A stretch of 64,000 nucleotides of DNA from an uncultured Alphaproteobacteria bacterium (lineage in GTDB: Bacteria > Pseudomonadota > Alphaproteobacteria > RF32 > CAG-239). The stretch covers positions 1 to 64,000 of the forward strand of contig CALXZL010000008.1 of the NCBI GenBank assembly GCA_944393215.1, read 5' to 3'. The notes under the pieces were generated by a model. It saw nothing but the letters and a program-made list of their open reading frames with translations, did not search any database and had not been told where the DNA came from. Positions 43,278 to 53,141 of the stretch are shown in pieces; within the stretch, counting starts at the first letter, position 1, and each line of letters starts with the position of its first letter. The position numbers and the translations under genes were made by a program.

Positions 43278-45514
43278 CGGAAGAAAATATGGAATTAGTT
43301 GAAGAAAAAATAAAAGACGTTCATTTGGCGGAAGAGTTAAGCAGCCGCTATTTGTCCTATGCCATGTCCACGATTGTCGATCGAGCCTTGCCTGATGTAA
43401 GAGACGGCTTAAAACCGGTTCATAGACGTCTGCTCTATGCCATGCGACAGCTGCACCTTGATCCCAAATCGGGTTTCAAGAAATGCGCCCGTGTGGTAGG
43501 TGATGTTATCGGTAAATATCACCCGCACGGAGATACGGCGGTATATGGGGCAATGGTAAGATTGGCACAGGATTTCTCAGTCAGATATCCTTTGGTCGAC
43601 GGACAGGGAAACTTTGGTAATATAGACGGCGACGGCGCCGCCGCCATGCGATATACCGAAGCCAGATTAACCGAGTTTGCCATAGCCATGATGGAAGGCT
43701 TAAACGAAGATGCCGTTGATTTTCGCGATACCTATGACGGTGAAGAAAGTGAACCGGTTGTCATGCCTTCCATGGTTCCTAATTTGTTGTGTAACGGTTC
43801 GGTAGGTATTGCCGTCGGTATGGCAACCAATATCCCACCGCATAATTTAAGTGAAGTCTGTGATGCTTTGCTTTATCTGATTGAAAATCCCGATTGCGGC
43901 ATGGAACCGCTGGTTAAGAGAATCAAAGGACCGGACTTTCCGACCGGAGGCGTAATTATTGATAAATTTTCCACCATTTTGGATGCCTATACGCAAGGAA
44001 AAGGCACTTTCCGCATTCGCGCCAAATGGGAGAAGGAAGACTTAGGTCACGGTCAATATCAAATTGTGGTTACCGAAATTCCGTATCAGGTTATCAAATC
44101 AAAACTGATAGAAAAGATCGCCGCTTTGTTGATAGAAAAGAAACTTCCGTTGCTTAATGATGTGCGAGATGAGTCATCTCATGATGTGCGCATAGTTTTA
44201 GAACCCAAAAACAGAACCGTTGATGCCGCATTACTGATGGAACATTTGTTCAAGCAAACCGACTTGGAAGTTCGTTTTTCTATGAATATGAATGTTCTGG
44301 ATTCAGATACAGTGCCGAGAGTGATGAGCATCAAAGAAGTTTTGTCCGAATTTCTCAATCATAGGCACAATGTTTTAAAGCGTCGGGTTAACTTCCGCTT
44401 AAATAAAATTTTGGCACGTATGGAACTTTTAAGCGGCTATTTAATCGCTTATCTCAATTTGGATGAAGTAATTAGGATTATCAGAGAAGAAGATGATCCC
44501 AAAGCCATGTTGATGAAAAAGTTTGAACTGACCGACAATCAAGCTGAAGCCATTTTGAATATGAAATTGCGTTCATTACGTAAATTAGAAGAGTTGGAAA
44601 TCAGAAAAGAATATGACGATTTATCAGCAGAGAAGGGCGAGCTGGAAGCTCTGCTTTCTGATGAACACAAACGTTGGGAAGCTATTGCTAACGAAATTAA
44701 ACTAACGAAGGAGAAATTTGGTAAAAAGACGGCGTTGGGCAAACGACGCACCGAGTTTGCCGAAGTTTCGGAAGAAATAGACGTTCCGGTTGAAGCATAT
44801 ATAGAAAAAGAGCCGATAACCATAATCTTGTCGCAAAAAGGCTGGATAAGAGCCTTAAAAGGTTATAGCAATTTGACCGAAGACTTCAAGTTCAAAGATG
44901 ATGATGCTTTGTTGACGGCAATTCATGCTCAAACAACCGATAAGATTATATTGTTTGATACATCAGGTAAATTTTTTACAATTTCGGCAAATGAGATTCC
45001 TTGCGGACGAGGTTTTGGTCAACCGTTAAGATTGATGATAGATTTGGGTATCAATGATAATATTACGGAAATGTTTGTATTTGAAGCCAAAGCAAAATAT
45101 CTGATAGCGTCAAACAGCGGGCGAGGATTTGTCGTTGATGAAAATCATATTTTGGCACAAACCCGAAACGGCAGAAAAATAATGAACGTAGAAACCGGAG
45201 AATATGCCAAATTCTGCAAAAAAATGGACGGGGATATGGTTGCCGTGATAGGAGACAATCGCAAGCTGTTGATTTATAAGGCTGAAGAAGTTCCCAGCAT
45301 GGCAAGAGGACGCGGCGTATCATTGCAAAAATATAAAGACGGCGGTTTGAGCGATATCCAAATTTTTAAGGAAAGTGAAGGTTTTACATATACGCGAGCA
45401 GGCGGTAGTAAAACCGAAACAGAATTGTTAACATGGTTGGGACATCGCGGGCAAGTGGGTAAGTTAGCTCCCTTCGGCTTCCCCAAAAATAACAAATTTT
45501 TGAAGGAAAATTAA
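43274..45514 (+). CDS. parC: DNA topoisomerase IV subunit A
   Basis: A 746-residue subunit that cuts and rejoins DNA to decatenate chromosomes. The breakage-reunion domain shows [20 protein letters not shown] and the catalytic Tyr127 in [14 protein letters not shown]. The quinolone-resistance region reads [12 protein letters not shown]; positions equivalent to E. coli Ser80 and Glu84 are Thr88 and Gly92. The C-terminal beta-propeller domain begins about residue 510. Coupled to recO by a 4-base overlap. ParE is not in the window. Confidence 0.93.
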   Translation: MTEENMELVEEKIKDVHLAEELSSRYLSYAMSTIVDRALPDVRDGLKPVHRRLLYAMRQLHLDPKSGFKKCARVVGDVIGKYHPHGDTAVYGAMVRLAQDFSVRYPLVDGQGNFGNIDGDGAAAMRYTEARLTEFAIAMMEGLNEDAVDFRDTYDGEESEPVVMPSMVPNLLCNGSVGIAVGMATNIPPHNLSEVCDALLYLIENPDCGMEPLVKRIKGPDFPTGGVIIDKFSTILDAYTQGKGTFRIRAKWEKEDLGHGQYQIVVTEIPYQVIKSKLIEKIAALLIEKKLPLLNDVRDESSHDVRIVLEPKNRTVDAALLMEHLFKQTDLEVRFSMNMNVLDSDTVPRVMSIKEVLSEFLNHRHNVLKRRVNFRLNKILARMELLSGYLIAYLNLDEVIRIIREEDDPKAMLMKKFELTDNQAEAILNMKLRSLRKLEELEIRKEYDDLSAEKGELEALLSDEHKRWEAIANEIKLTKEKFGKKTALGKRRTEFAEVSEEIDVPVEAYIEKEPITIILSQKGWIRALKGYSNLTEDFKFKDDDALLTAIHAQTTDKIILFDTSGKFFTISANEIPCGRGFGQPLRLMIDLGINDNITEMFVFEAKAKYLIASNSGRGFVVDENHILAQTRNGRKIMNVETGEYAKFCKKMDGDMVAVIGDNRKLLIYKAEEVPSMARGRGVSLQKYKDGGLSDIQIFKESEGFTYTRAGGSKTETELLTWLGHRGQVGKLAPFGFPKNNKFLKEN

Positions 45515-45526
45515 GGAGAAAAGGCG

Positions 45527-45556
45527 GCAGGCAAAGAGCCTGCTTTGCTTTTTTTG
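45527..45556 (+). terminator. Rho-independent terminator of parC
   Basis: GCAGGC/GCCTGC over loop AAAGA followed by TTTGCTTTTTTT. Confidence 0.75.
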
Positions 45557-45563
45557 TGAAAAA

Positions 45564-45743
45564 ATGTCGGAAATACTGTTTGAATATGTTCGTCAGGGAC
45601 AATATATAAAGGTTAGTGCGATTGAGCCGGAAACCCGAACGGAAGTATGCGTTGTGGTGCCGGTCGGCATGAGTGAAAAAGAAATGCAAATACAAGCATT
45701 AAAAAAATTGCAATATGTATTGAAGAAAAAAGAGGAAGAATAA
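45564..45743 (+). CDS. Small conserved alphaproteobacterial protein, DUF6898-like
   Basis: A 59-residue protein: FEYVRQGQYIKVSAIEPETR, then TEVCVVVPVG and the helix QALKKLQYVLKKK. This matches my recollection of the DUF6898 family, alphaproteobacterial proteins of about 60 residues with FEFxxxGxxVKVTAIDxxTGTEV and a final LKYVL helix. Function unknown. It follows the parC terminator by eight bases and is separated from fhs by two bases, so it may be co-transcribed with fhs. The ribosome-binding site is weak. Confidence 0.72.
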   Translation: MSEILFEYVRQGQYIKVSAIEPETRTEVCVVVPVGMSEKEMQIQALKKLQYVLKKKEEE

Positions 45744-45745
45744 GG

Positions 45746-47419
45746 ATGTTAAGTGACATTGAAATATCGCAACGGGCAGAATTGGAACCGATAGAAAAAA
45801 TCGCCGAAAAAATAGGCTTAACCGCAGATGATATAGAATTATACGGAAAATATAAAGCCAAAATCAGTTACAAAAAATTGCAAGAAATAGCAGCTTCTCC
45901 GTTGGAAGAAGGTAAATTGATTTTAGTAACGGCAATCACACCGACGGCAGCCGGAGAGGGAAAATCTACCGTTTCCATAGGGTTAGGAGATGCACTTAAC
46001 CGACAACATCAAAATGTGATCATTGCGTTAAGAGAACCCTCATTGGGACCGTGTTTCGGAGCTAAAGGAGGCGCCACCGGAGGCGGCTATTCACAAATAG
46101 TACCGATGGAAGACATCAATTTGCATTTTACCGGTGATATTCATGCCGTAACAACGGCGGCAAACTTGTTGTCAGCCATGATAGATAATCATATTTATCA
46201 AGGGAATAAGTTGCAAATTGATGAAAAAACAATTACATGGAAAAGATGTGTTGATTTAAATGATCGCACATTAAGGGAAATAACCATAGGTCAAGGCGCC
46301 AAAATAAACGGCATAGAAAGACAAGCAAAATTTTGTATCAGTGTTGCCAGTGAGATTATGGCAATTTTATGTTTGGCGGAAGACATAAAAGATTTGAAAG
46401 CCCGTTTGTCAAGAATAGTAATTGGGAAAAACATAAAAGGAGATTATGTCACGGCAGCAAATTTAAATGCTGTCGGAGCAATGTCGGCAATATTGAAAGA
46501 TGCAATAAAACCGAATTTGGTGCAAACATTGGAACATACGCCGGCATTGGTACATGGCGGACCGTTTGCTAATATTGCGCATGGCTGCAATAGTCTGATT
46601 GCCACCAAGACAGCATTGAAATTGGCAGATTATGTTATAACAGAGGCTGGATTCGGAGCAGATTTGGGCGCAGAAAAGTTTATGGATATCAAGTGCCGCC
46701 AAGGAAATATTTCTCCGGCAACAATAGTGATTGTTGCAACGGTACGAGCATTGAAAATGCACGGCGGTGTAGAAAAAGAAAGATTAAATGAAGAAAACCT
46801 AGCCGCATTGTCGGAAGGTTTTTCCAATTTAAGGATTCACATTGAAAATATGCAAAAATTCGGAGTACCGGTTGTTGTGGCAATAAACAAATTTTCGCAA
46901 GATACGGAAGCAGAATTAAAACTTTTGCAACAAAAATGTGAAACTTTAGGTATTGCAGCCGTTTTATGCGAAGGTTGGGAAAAAGGCGGCGCCGGAGTTG
47001 AAAATTTGGCACAAATCGTAATGGAAAAGAGTCGCGAACCGAACGAATTTCACTATATGTATCAGGAAGACGAGCCGTTAGAAGACAAAATCAGTCAACT
47101 AGCCAAGAGTATATATAGAGCCAAATATGCCGATTTTTCAGATTTAGCTATGGAAAAACTAAAAAGTTATGCCCAAAGGGGATATGGTAAATTATGCGTT
47201 TGCATAGCCAAAACTCAAAACTCAATTTCACATGATAAGTCATTGAGAAATGCACCGCAAGATTATGTTTTACCGATAAGAGATGTTTCCTTATCAGCCG
47301 GAGCTGGATTTGTGGTGGCTTATGCCGGCGGAATAGTTGACATGCCGGGTTTACCGGAACATCCTGCCGCAGAAAATATAGATGTGGACGAAACGGGCAA
47401 AATCAGCGGATTATTTTAA
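45746..47419 (+). CDS. fhs: Formate-tetrahydrofolate ligase
   Basis: A 557-residue enzyme forming 10-formyl-tetrahydrofolate from formate, THF and ATP. The ATP loop TPTAAGEGKSTVSIGLGDAL (about residues 66-85) and the stretches LREPSLGPCFGAKGGATGGG and ITEAGFGADLGAEKF are characteristic and intact. Full length. Typical of anaerobes and C1 metabolism. The gene starts two bases after the small upstream gene, with AATAAGG as ribosome-binding site. Confidence 0.97.
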   Translation: MLSDIEISQRAELEPIEKIAEKIGLTADDIELYGKYKAKISYKKLQEIAASPLEEGKLILVTAITPTAAGEGKSTVSIGLGDALNRQHQNVIIALREPSLGPCFGAKGGATGGGYSQIVPMEDINLHFTGDIHAVTTAANLLSAMIDNHIYQGNKLQIDEKTITWKRCVDLNDRTLREITIGQGAKINGIERQAKFCISVASEIMAILCLAEDIKDLKARLSRIVIGKNIKGDYVTAANLNAVGAMSAILKDAIKPNLVQTLEHTPALVHGGPFANIAHGCNSLIATKTALKLADYVITEAGFGADLGAEKFMDIKCRQGNISPATIVIVATVRALKMHGGVEKERLNEENLAALSEGFSNLRIHIENMQKFGVPVVVAINKFSQDTEAELKLLQQKCETLGIAAVLCEGWEKGGAGVENLAQIVMEKSREPNEFHYMYQEDEPLEDKISQLAKSIYRAKYADFSDLAMEKLKSYAQRGYGKLCVCIAKTQNSISHDKSLRNAPQDYVLPIRDVSLSAGAGFVVAYAGGIVDMPGLPEHPAAENIDVDETGKISGLF

Positions 47420-47565
47420 AAAGCGGTTCCATTGTGGATAACTTTTAATCTGTCACTTTAATATTTAAAAATCAAAAAAAGTAATATAAACTCATCCGGT
47501 AAATACCGTGAGGGGAAGATGGTATTTGCTCAAATGGAAAAATAAAAAAACTAGGGAATATATTT

Positions 47566-50500
47566 ATGTCAAATCAACAGATTGATACGCAAAATCAAGC
47601 CAAAAAGAACATGTCGCTTCCGGGTTTTATGTCAGAAAGCAGTAATATAGATTATACGGAAGAAGCGCAAGCCACCACCTGGCTCGCCAATAACCTCACA
47701 CGTTTGATGATAGGTATATCTGTTTTATGGTTTATCATTGTATTAATATATATTACCCAGTTTTTCGGATGGTCGAACCTGTTTTTGATGATGCCGGATG
47801 AATTCGGCGGTTTTTTGGCAGGAGTAACTCTGCCGTTAGCAATCATATGGGTTGTAATGGCATATATAGATCGAGGCACAAGTTTTAAGAATGAAGCCAA
47901 ATTTTTGCGTGCTTATATGAATCAGCTTGTTTATCCTGAAGAAGGCGGCGCCCAAACGGCAAAAGCCATGGCAGATGCAATCCGCTCTCAAGTAGTGGAA
48001 TTGCAAGAAGTTACCAAACATGCCATGAAACAAACCGAAATCATAAAAAAAGAGCTGGGTGATCGCGTAAATGATTTTTCCAAGTTGGTAAACACACTTG
48101 ATAATTATTCTTCCCATACAATAGGTGAGTTAACGGAAGGAGTTAAGACTTTGGTCGAAAATTTTGATTATATAACGACCAGAGCCCAAGTCTCTTCTGA
48201 AACGTTTAAAGGCTATGTCGGAGATTTTTCAAGTTCGGCACAAGCCATGGAGCAAAGTTGTCAAAAATTATTTGAAAAAATAAGTCCGAACGTTCAAGAA
48301 TTAAAACAATCATCTCAACTTTTCCAAACTTTGATGGAAGGAAATGCCGCCAAAATCAGCAAAGCAAACCAAATGTTGGCAGACTTTGGTGATTTGACGG
48401 TAAAAAGCGTAGAAAATGTGGCTCATATCTTAGATAATCAGACGGCAAAATTACAAGAAACAGCACAAGGTGCGGTAGATGCGTGTGATACAATCAGCCA
48501 AAAAATAGATGGAAGTGTAAATAAAATAGAAAGCGTTTTAAATAATCAGACTGCAACGGTAGAAGGGTATCTAACTAAAATTGATGATGTGGCTGGAAGT
48601 TTAGGAGACAGTTTTGGAAATCATAGTCGCACATTGTCGTCAGAAGTTGAAAAAGTTGTGTCTCGCGCCAATTTGATAGATGAAACGATAGCAATCCAAG
48701 TTAAACAGTTGCAAGGCGTATCAGAAAAAATTTCAGAAGAAATACATGCTGTAGAGAATAGAATGTATAACAGCATAAACAATATAGAAAATAATGCAGC
48801 ACAAATAGTAAAAGATTTAACACAAGTTGTTGAAAGAAGCGAAGAAAGTGGAGCGCGTTTAAATACATTATCAGAACAACATATAGCCAATGCTGCGGCA
48901 ATAGCATCAGATGTAAGCAATCATAATGAAAATCTGCAAAAGATAAGTGACGGAATCATTTTAAACTTCAAGTTACTATTGCAAGAATTTAAGAATAATA
49001 TTGGCGTATTACAAGAACAAACTGATGCCGCAAAGGTAAAATTGGATGGTGTTTCCGATATTGTAAAGAAAAATATTGATAACTTGAATGAAGCATCATC
49101 GCTGGTTGTTGCTCAAAGTAAAGTCGGAGAGACGGCAATTATTCAGCAACAAAGCAACATAGAAGAAATGGTCAAGAAAATAGATGTTATCAAGACCGAA
49201 TTAAAATATCAGATAGATGAATTGATGAGAACATCATCATTTTTGGGCCATGAATCCGGCAATATGGTAGATTCGCTCAAGAAGCAATTATCAGAAACGG
49301 TAGAAGTCTGCACCAACATCTTATCAAAGACACAATTAGTCAACAGCAGTTTAAGTGAACAGAGCGGACAATTTAATGATAAGGCGGATGAGGCATTAGG
49401 AAAAGTTGCGCGCATGGAAAGCATATTAAGCAATCAGTCTGCGGAAATGGATAAATTAGTCAAATCAATAGCGGAACGCTCAATAGTCGTAGCAGAGACC
49501 ATGGAGAAACATGCGGCTAATGTTAACATAGCCACTGCCAATTCGGAAACAACCTTGCAAAAATTAAATAATTCGTTTGTAGTACAAAATGAAAATATCA
49601 GCAAAATAGCAGAGACCACAATCAAATATGTTGCAGATCTTGTTCAAACCATGGATGAAAAAGCCGAAAACATAAGCTTATTATTCAAACAACAAGAAAA
49701 TGAATTTTTCAATATTTGTGACAGGTTAACGGAAAATACGGATACAATGGGCAATACGTTGAAAAAACAAGTTTCGGTAATAGAGCAAAGTGCCGACAAA
49801 GTCTTTTCACGGATGACCTTATTGGAAGAAGATGTGAATAAGAGAGTAGACGCCGTTGTTGCCAATACGGTAAAATCCATAGATAAATTAGCAGAAGTTA
49901 ACCAATCTATTGCAATTCAAAACAATGATGTCAGCAAATTTATTCAAGAAATCACCGATAAATTAGCCTTAATTTCGGGAACATTCAGAGAAAACTTCCA
50001 AGTATTTAATGACACGGTAAAAGACTTAACCATAAGTTCTGATGATTTTACAAATTCCATTCTAGGAAATTGTGAAAAAATAAATCAAGCCAATCAAAAC
50101 ATGGTTTTAGAGAGTAAAAACACCGTATCGTTGTTAGACAGCCATGCTCAAAGTATTGATTCAATTCTATCCAAAACAATGACGCAATCAGATTTAATAA
50201 AAGAAAGTTTTGAGCGTCAGGGAGAAACCTTGGCAGATATAGCCAATACGGTAGCGGCACAAACCAGGTTAGGTGAAGCCTCATTGGCACAACAATATAA
50301 ATATTTATCGGATGCATCCACCGAAGTAGCAGAAAGGATAAACGAAATTAATAAAAATATGAAAAACGGAACCGATAACATATTAGAAAATTCAGCCAAA
50401 ATTGCTTATGAATTTAATGTGTTGGGAGACAGGTTGCTCAAAGTAAATGAAGATATAAACAAGAGTTCGAGAGAGTCGATAAAAAATGTAGAACAAATGA

Positions 50501-51570
50501 ATATTTCATTGAGCCAATTGGTAGAAGATTTTGGAATTAATGTAACCAAGTCAAACAATAAAATAGCGGCAGTGATGGGCGATTATGAAAAATATATAGC
50601 CAATTTCAATACGGTTACGGCAGAAGCCAGTAGCGGCGTGTTTGAGATCAATAATCTGATTTCATCACAAAGCGATAAAATGATAAAAATATCGGAAGAT
50701 ACCAAACAGCTGGTAGAATGTTTTAATACGGTATTAAATGATACGTCAGTTCAATTATCAAATCGAGCCAACATGGCATATGATAAAGTTAAAGGTTTGG
50801 GAGAAGACTTGAAAACATTAAGTATGCAAATGGATGAGGCTTCAAAAATGACATTAACAAACTTTGAAAATACCGGAAATAAATTGCGTGCGACGATAAC
50901 GGAAATTGCCGGCAATGCCGAAAGAATATCCAATGAGATACGCTCATCCGGGGAAGTCTTTTTGAAGCAATCCGGCGTATTAGTTGCCGCCGGAGACGAT
51001 ACATTAAAAAAGGTATCGGATGTCATGGGTGTGTTGAATAACAGCAGTTCGGAATTTTCAGAACGCGGAGATGAATTAATAAAGAAATCAGTTGCTTTTA
51101 GCGACATCATTAACAAGCAGCTGAAGATAATGACAGAAACCTCTCAAAAGGTAGAAAAAAATATGTTAGATATAGAAAAACGCTATGAAAATGCACAAAT
51201 AGACACATTTTTGAAAGACGCGGCATATATAATAGAAAGACTGGAGACGGCATCCGTAGATATCAACCGCATATTTAATCCTAATGCGGAAGAAGAAATC
51301 TGGAAGAAATATTATAACGGAGATACGGCAGCTTTTGTGCGTTATTTAGCTAAGAACATGACCAAACAGCAAATTTTGGAAATTCGTAAGTTATATGAAA
51401 AGAATATGGATTTCAGAAATATGGTCACAAAATATCTGAGCGATTTTGAAACATTGGTAGCACGTGCCCGAGTTAATGAACATGCCGGCGTTCTGTTGTC
51501 AGTCATTTCGGGGGCGGATATTGGTAAAGTATATTATATATTAGCCAAAGCATTGGATAAATTAAATTAG
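47566..51570 (+). CDS. Giant membrane-anchored coiled-coil protein
   Basis: A 1334-residue protein. Two membrane spans lie at residues about 45-68 and 84-103. The rest (about 115-1230) is helical with many repeated motifs such as QS/QT-x-x-x-E/D-x-x-V-x-K-I-D and ETxxxQxxxL, typical of a long coiled coil. A compact, conserved-looking C-terminal domain (about 1235-1334) begins NPNAEEEIWKKYYNGDTAAF and ends SGADIGKVYYILAKALDKL. No catalytic motif. The residues after the spans would be cytoplasmic. I recall similar large proteins in Rhodospirillales but no characterised function; a structural, polarity or division role is plausible. Followed 12 bases later by a small companion gene. Confidence 0.75.
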   Translation: MSNQQIDTQNQAKKNMSLPGFMSESSNIDYTEEAQATTWLANNLTRLMIGISVLWFIIVLIYITQFFGWSNLFLMMPDEFGGFLAGVTLPLAIIWVVMAYIDRGTSFKNEAKFLRAYMNQLVYPEEGGAQTAKAMADAIRSQVVELQEVTKHAMKQTEIIKKELGDRVNDFSKLVNTLDNYSSHTIGELTEGVKTLVENFDYITTRAQVSSETFKGYVGDFSSSAQAMEQSCQKLFEKISPNVQELKQSSQLFQTLMEGNAAKISKANQMLADFGDLTVKSVENVAHILDNQTAKLQETAQGAVDACDTISQKIDGSVNKIESVLNNQTATVEGYLTKIDDVAGSLGDSFGNHSRTLSSEVEKVVSRANLIDETIAIQVKQLQGVSEKISEEIHAVENRMYNSINNIENNAAQIVKDLTQVVERSEESGARLNTLSEQHIANAAAIASDVSNHNENLQKISDGIILNFKLLLQEFKNNIGVLQEQTDAAKVKLDGVSDIVKKNIDNLNEASSLVVAQSKVGETAIIQQQSNIEEMVKKIDVIKTELKYQIDELMRTSSFLGHESGNMVDSLKKQLSETVEVCTNILSKTQLVNSSLSEQSGQFNDKADEALGKVARMESILSNQSAEMDKLVKSIAERSIVVAETMEKHAANVNIATANSETTLQKLNNSFVVQNENISKIAETTIKYVADLVQTMDEKAENISLLFKQQENEFFNICDRLTENTDTMGNTLKKQVSVIEQSADKVFSRMTLLEEDVNKRVDAVVANTVKSIDKLAEVNQSIAIQNNDVSKFIQEITDKLALISGTFRENFQVFNDTVKDLTISSDDFTNSILGNCEKINQANQNMVLESKNTVSLLDSHAQSIDSILSKTMTQSDLIKESFERQGETLADIANTVAAQTRLGEASLAQQYKYLSDASTEVAERINEINKNMKNGTDNILENSAKIAYEFNVLGDRLLKVNEDINKSSRESIKNVEQMNISLSQLVEDFGINVTKSNNKIAAVMGDYEKYIANFNTVTAEASSGVFEINNLISSQSDKMIKISEDTKQLVECFNTVLNDTSVQLSNRANMAYDKVKGLGEDLKTLSMQMDEASKMTLTNFENTGNKLRATITEIAGNAERISNEIRSSGEVFLKQSGVLVAAGDDTLKKVSDVMGVLNNSSSEFSERGDELIKKSVAFSDIINKQLKIMTETSQKVEKNMLDIEKRYENAQIDTFLKDAAYIIERLETASVDINRIFNPNAEEEIWKKYYNGDTAAFVRYLAKNMTKQQILEIRKLYEKNMDFRNMVTKYLSDFETLVARARVNEHAGVLLSVISGADIGKVYYILAKALDKLN

Positions 51571-51582
51571 TAGGGCAAAAGG

Positions 51583-52164
51583 ATGAATATTTCGGCAGCG
51601 GACAACAAACTGAACGGAATATATGCGGATTTAACCGCACAAATCAGACAATCCGTAGAAACAATAAAGCAAAAATCGGATTTTGCCCCGCAAGTTGCCG
51701 ATTCGGGAAAAGAAGAATCAAAAAGACAAGGTACGTCATTTTCCGTCGGTAATTTTGCATTCAGCTATTTAGAGCCAACCACAGCATATAATATTCATGT
51801 TTTTTCTTCTCAAAATGCAACATCGGAAGATATAAACAAGGAACAATCTCGCCAACCGCAGGTTGAAGAAGAGGAAGAAAAATTATCGCGTTCTGGCAGT
51901 TCGGAGGTTGAAGAAGCCTCATTTTGGGAAGAACTGCAAAATCATATAGCGGCAAATTATGAACAAATAAGCCGTTTATATCAAAGACATGATATGGGCA
52001 GTTATTCGGATATTCCGTTATTTATTGAAGGGAACGGCTATAAAGGTTATGATGCTGCTTATGCCGCCCAGATATATAATTTCACTTTTAATCTCAATAA
52101 AGAAGCGGATACGCGTATAGAATATATGTATAAAAATAACAAATCTTATGATTATAGGATCTAA
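51583..52164 (+). CDS. Companion protein of the giant coiled-coil protein
   Basis: A 193-residue soluble protein, unrecognised. Residues 1-85 are helical or disordered, then an acidic Glu-rich stretch (QVEEEEEKLSRSGSSEVEE, about 91-109) and a C-terminal segment rich in Tyr and Asn with YDAAYAAQIYNFTFNLNKEA. The gene lies 12 bases after the 1334-residue protein and overlaps the dusB start by one base, so the three are one operon. A functional link to the giant protein is inferred from that tight linkage only. Confidence 0.65.
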   Translation: MNISAADNKLNGIYADLTAQIRQSVETIKQKSDFAPQVADSGKEESKRQGTSFSVGNFAFSYLEPTTAYNIHVFSSQNATSEDINKEQSRQPQVEEEEEKLSRSGSSEVEEASFWEELQNHIAANYEQISRLYQRHDMGSYSDIPLFIEGNGYKGYDAAYAAQIYNFTFNLNKEADTRIEYMYKNNKSYDYRI

Positions 52165-53132
52165 TGGGAATATTAAATTTTGACAGTCGCGTATTTTTAG
52201 CACCGATGGCAGGTATCACCGACCGTCCGATGCGTCGTTTGGTGAAAAGTTTCGGGCAAGGGCAGGTTGTTTCGGAAATGGTTGCAATTAATGCTATACA
52301 GAGAAAAAATCCCAAAAGTTATAAAATAGCGGATGTCAGAGAAGAAGAATATCCGGTAATTGTGCAATTAGTCGGAGGCGAGTCGGAACTTTTTGCCGAA
52401 GTAATTCCGCTAATTGAAGAATTGGGCGCTTGTTCGATTGATATAAATATGGGCTGTCCGGTCAAAAAAATAGTCAATAATAATTCCGGTTCATATCTGA
52501 TGAAGGACATTAAACGAGCTGAAGAAATTATTCGTACGGCGGTTAAAACGAGCAAACTTCCGATAAGTATAAAATTTCGTAAAGGTTGGGATAACAATCA
52601 TGTCAATGCCGTGGAATTTGCCAAGATGTGTGAAGCCAACGGTGCTTCATATATAACGGTTCACGGACGTACCAGGAGTGATTTTTACTCTGGAGAGGCA
52701 GATTGGAAGATCATCCGAGAGGTAAAACAGGCAGTAAAAATTCCTGTAATCGGTAACGGAGACATAACATCACCGCAAACAGCCCGCAAAATGTTGGAAG
52801 AAACCGGTGCAGATGGTGTTATGATCGGAAGAAGTGCGCTCGGCGCTCCTTGGCTGATATCGCAAATACATGAATATTTAGAAGAAGGGAAGGAAGAGAC
52901 AATCGTTCAAACAGAAACGATAAAGAAGGCATTGTTAACGCATATTAAAGAATTGATTGACTATTATGGAGAAAGATTGGCACTGGGTATATCTAGAAAA
53001 TATGTGTGTTGGTATTGCAAAAATTGTCGCGATGCACGTCGCTTTCGTGAAAATTATGTAAAGATAGATAATTTTGAGGATGCTTATGCAGAAATAGATC
53101 GCTATTTTGACAATTTGCAGAAGGAACGGTAG
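52164..53132 (+). CDS. dusB: tRNA-dihydrouridine synthase DusB
   Basis: A 322-residue flavoenzyme reducing uridine to dihydrouridine in tRNA D-loops. The barrel starts FLAPMAGITDRPMRRLVKSF, with DINMGCPVKKIVNNNSGSYL (catalytic Cys at the GCPV motif), TVHGRTRSDFYSG and VIGNGDI (FMN binding). In most Alphaproteobacteria this nifR3 gene is followed by ntrB, ntrC, ntrY and ntrX; here trkA begins only 9 bases downstream. The start overlaps the stop of the preceding gene by one base. Confidence 0.92.
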   Translation: MGILNFDSRVFLAPMAGITDRPMRRLVKSFGQGQVVSEMVAINAIQRKNPKSYKIADVREEEYPVIVQLVGGESELFAEVIPLIEELGACSIDINMGCPVKKIVNNNSGSYLMKDIKRAEEIIRTAVKTSKLPISIKFRKGWDNNHVNAVEFAKMCEANGASYITVHGRTRSDFYSGEADWKIIREVKQAVKIPVIGNGDITSPQTARKMLEETGADGVMIGRSALGAPWLISQIHEYLEEGKEETIVQTETIKKALLTHIKELIDYYGERLALGISRKYVCWYCKNCRDARRFRENYVKIDNFEDAYAEIDRYFDNLQKER

Positions 53133-53141
53133 GAAAAAGAC

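Noticed and set aside
47500-47530. Hairpin AAATACC/GGTATTT in the leader of the giant coiled-coil gene
   Set aside because: Only 7 AT-rich base pairs with a 13-base loop; expected by chance in DNA of this composition.
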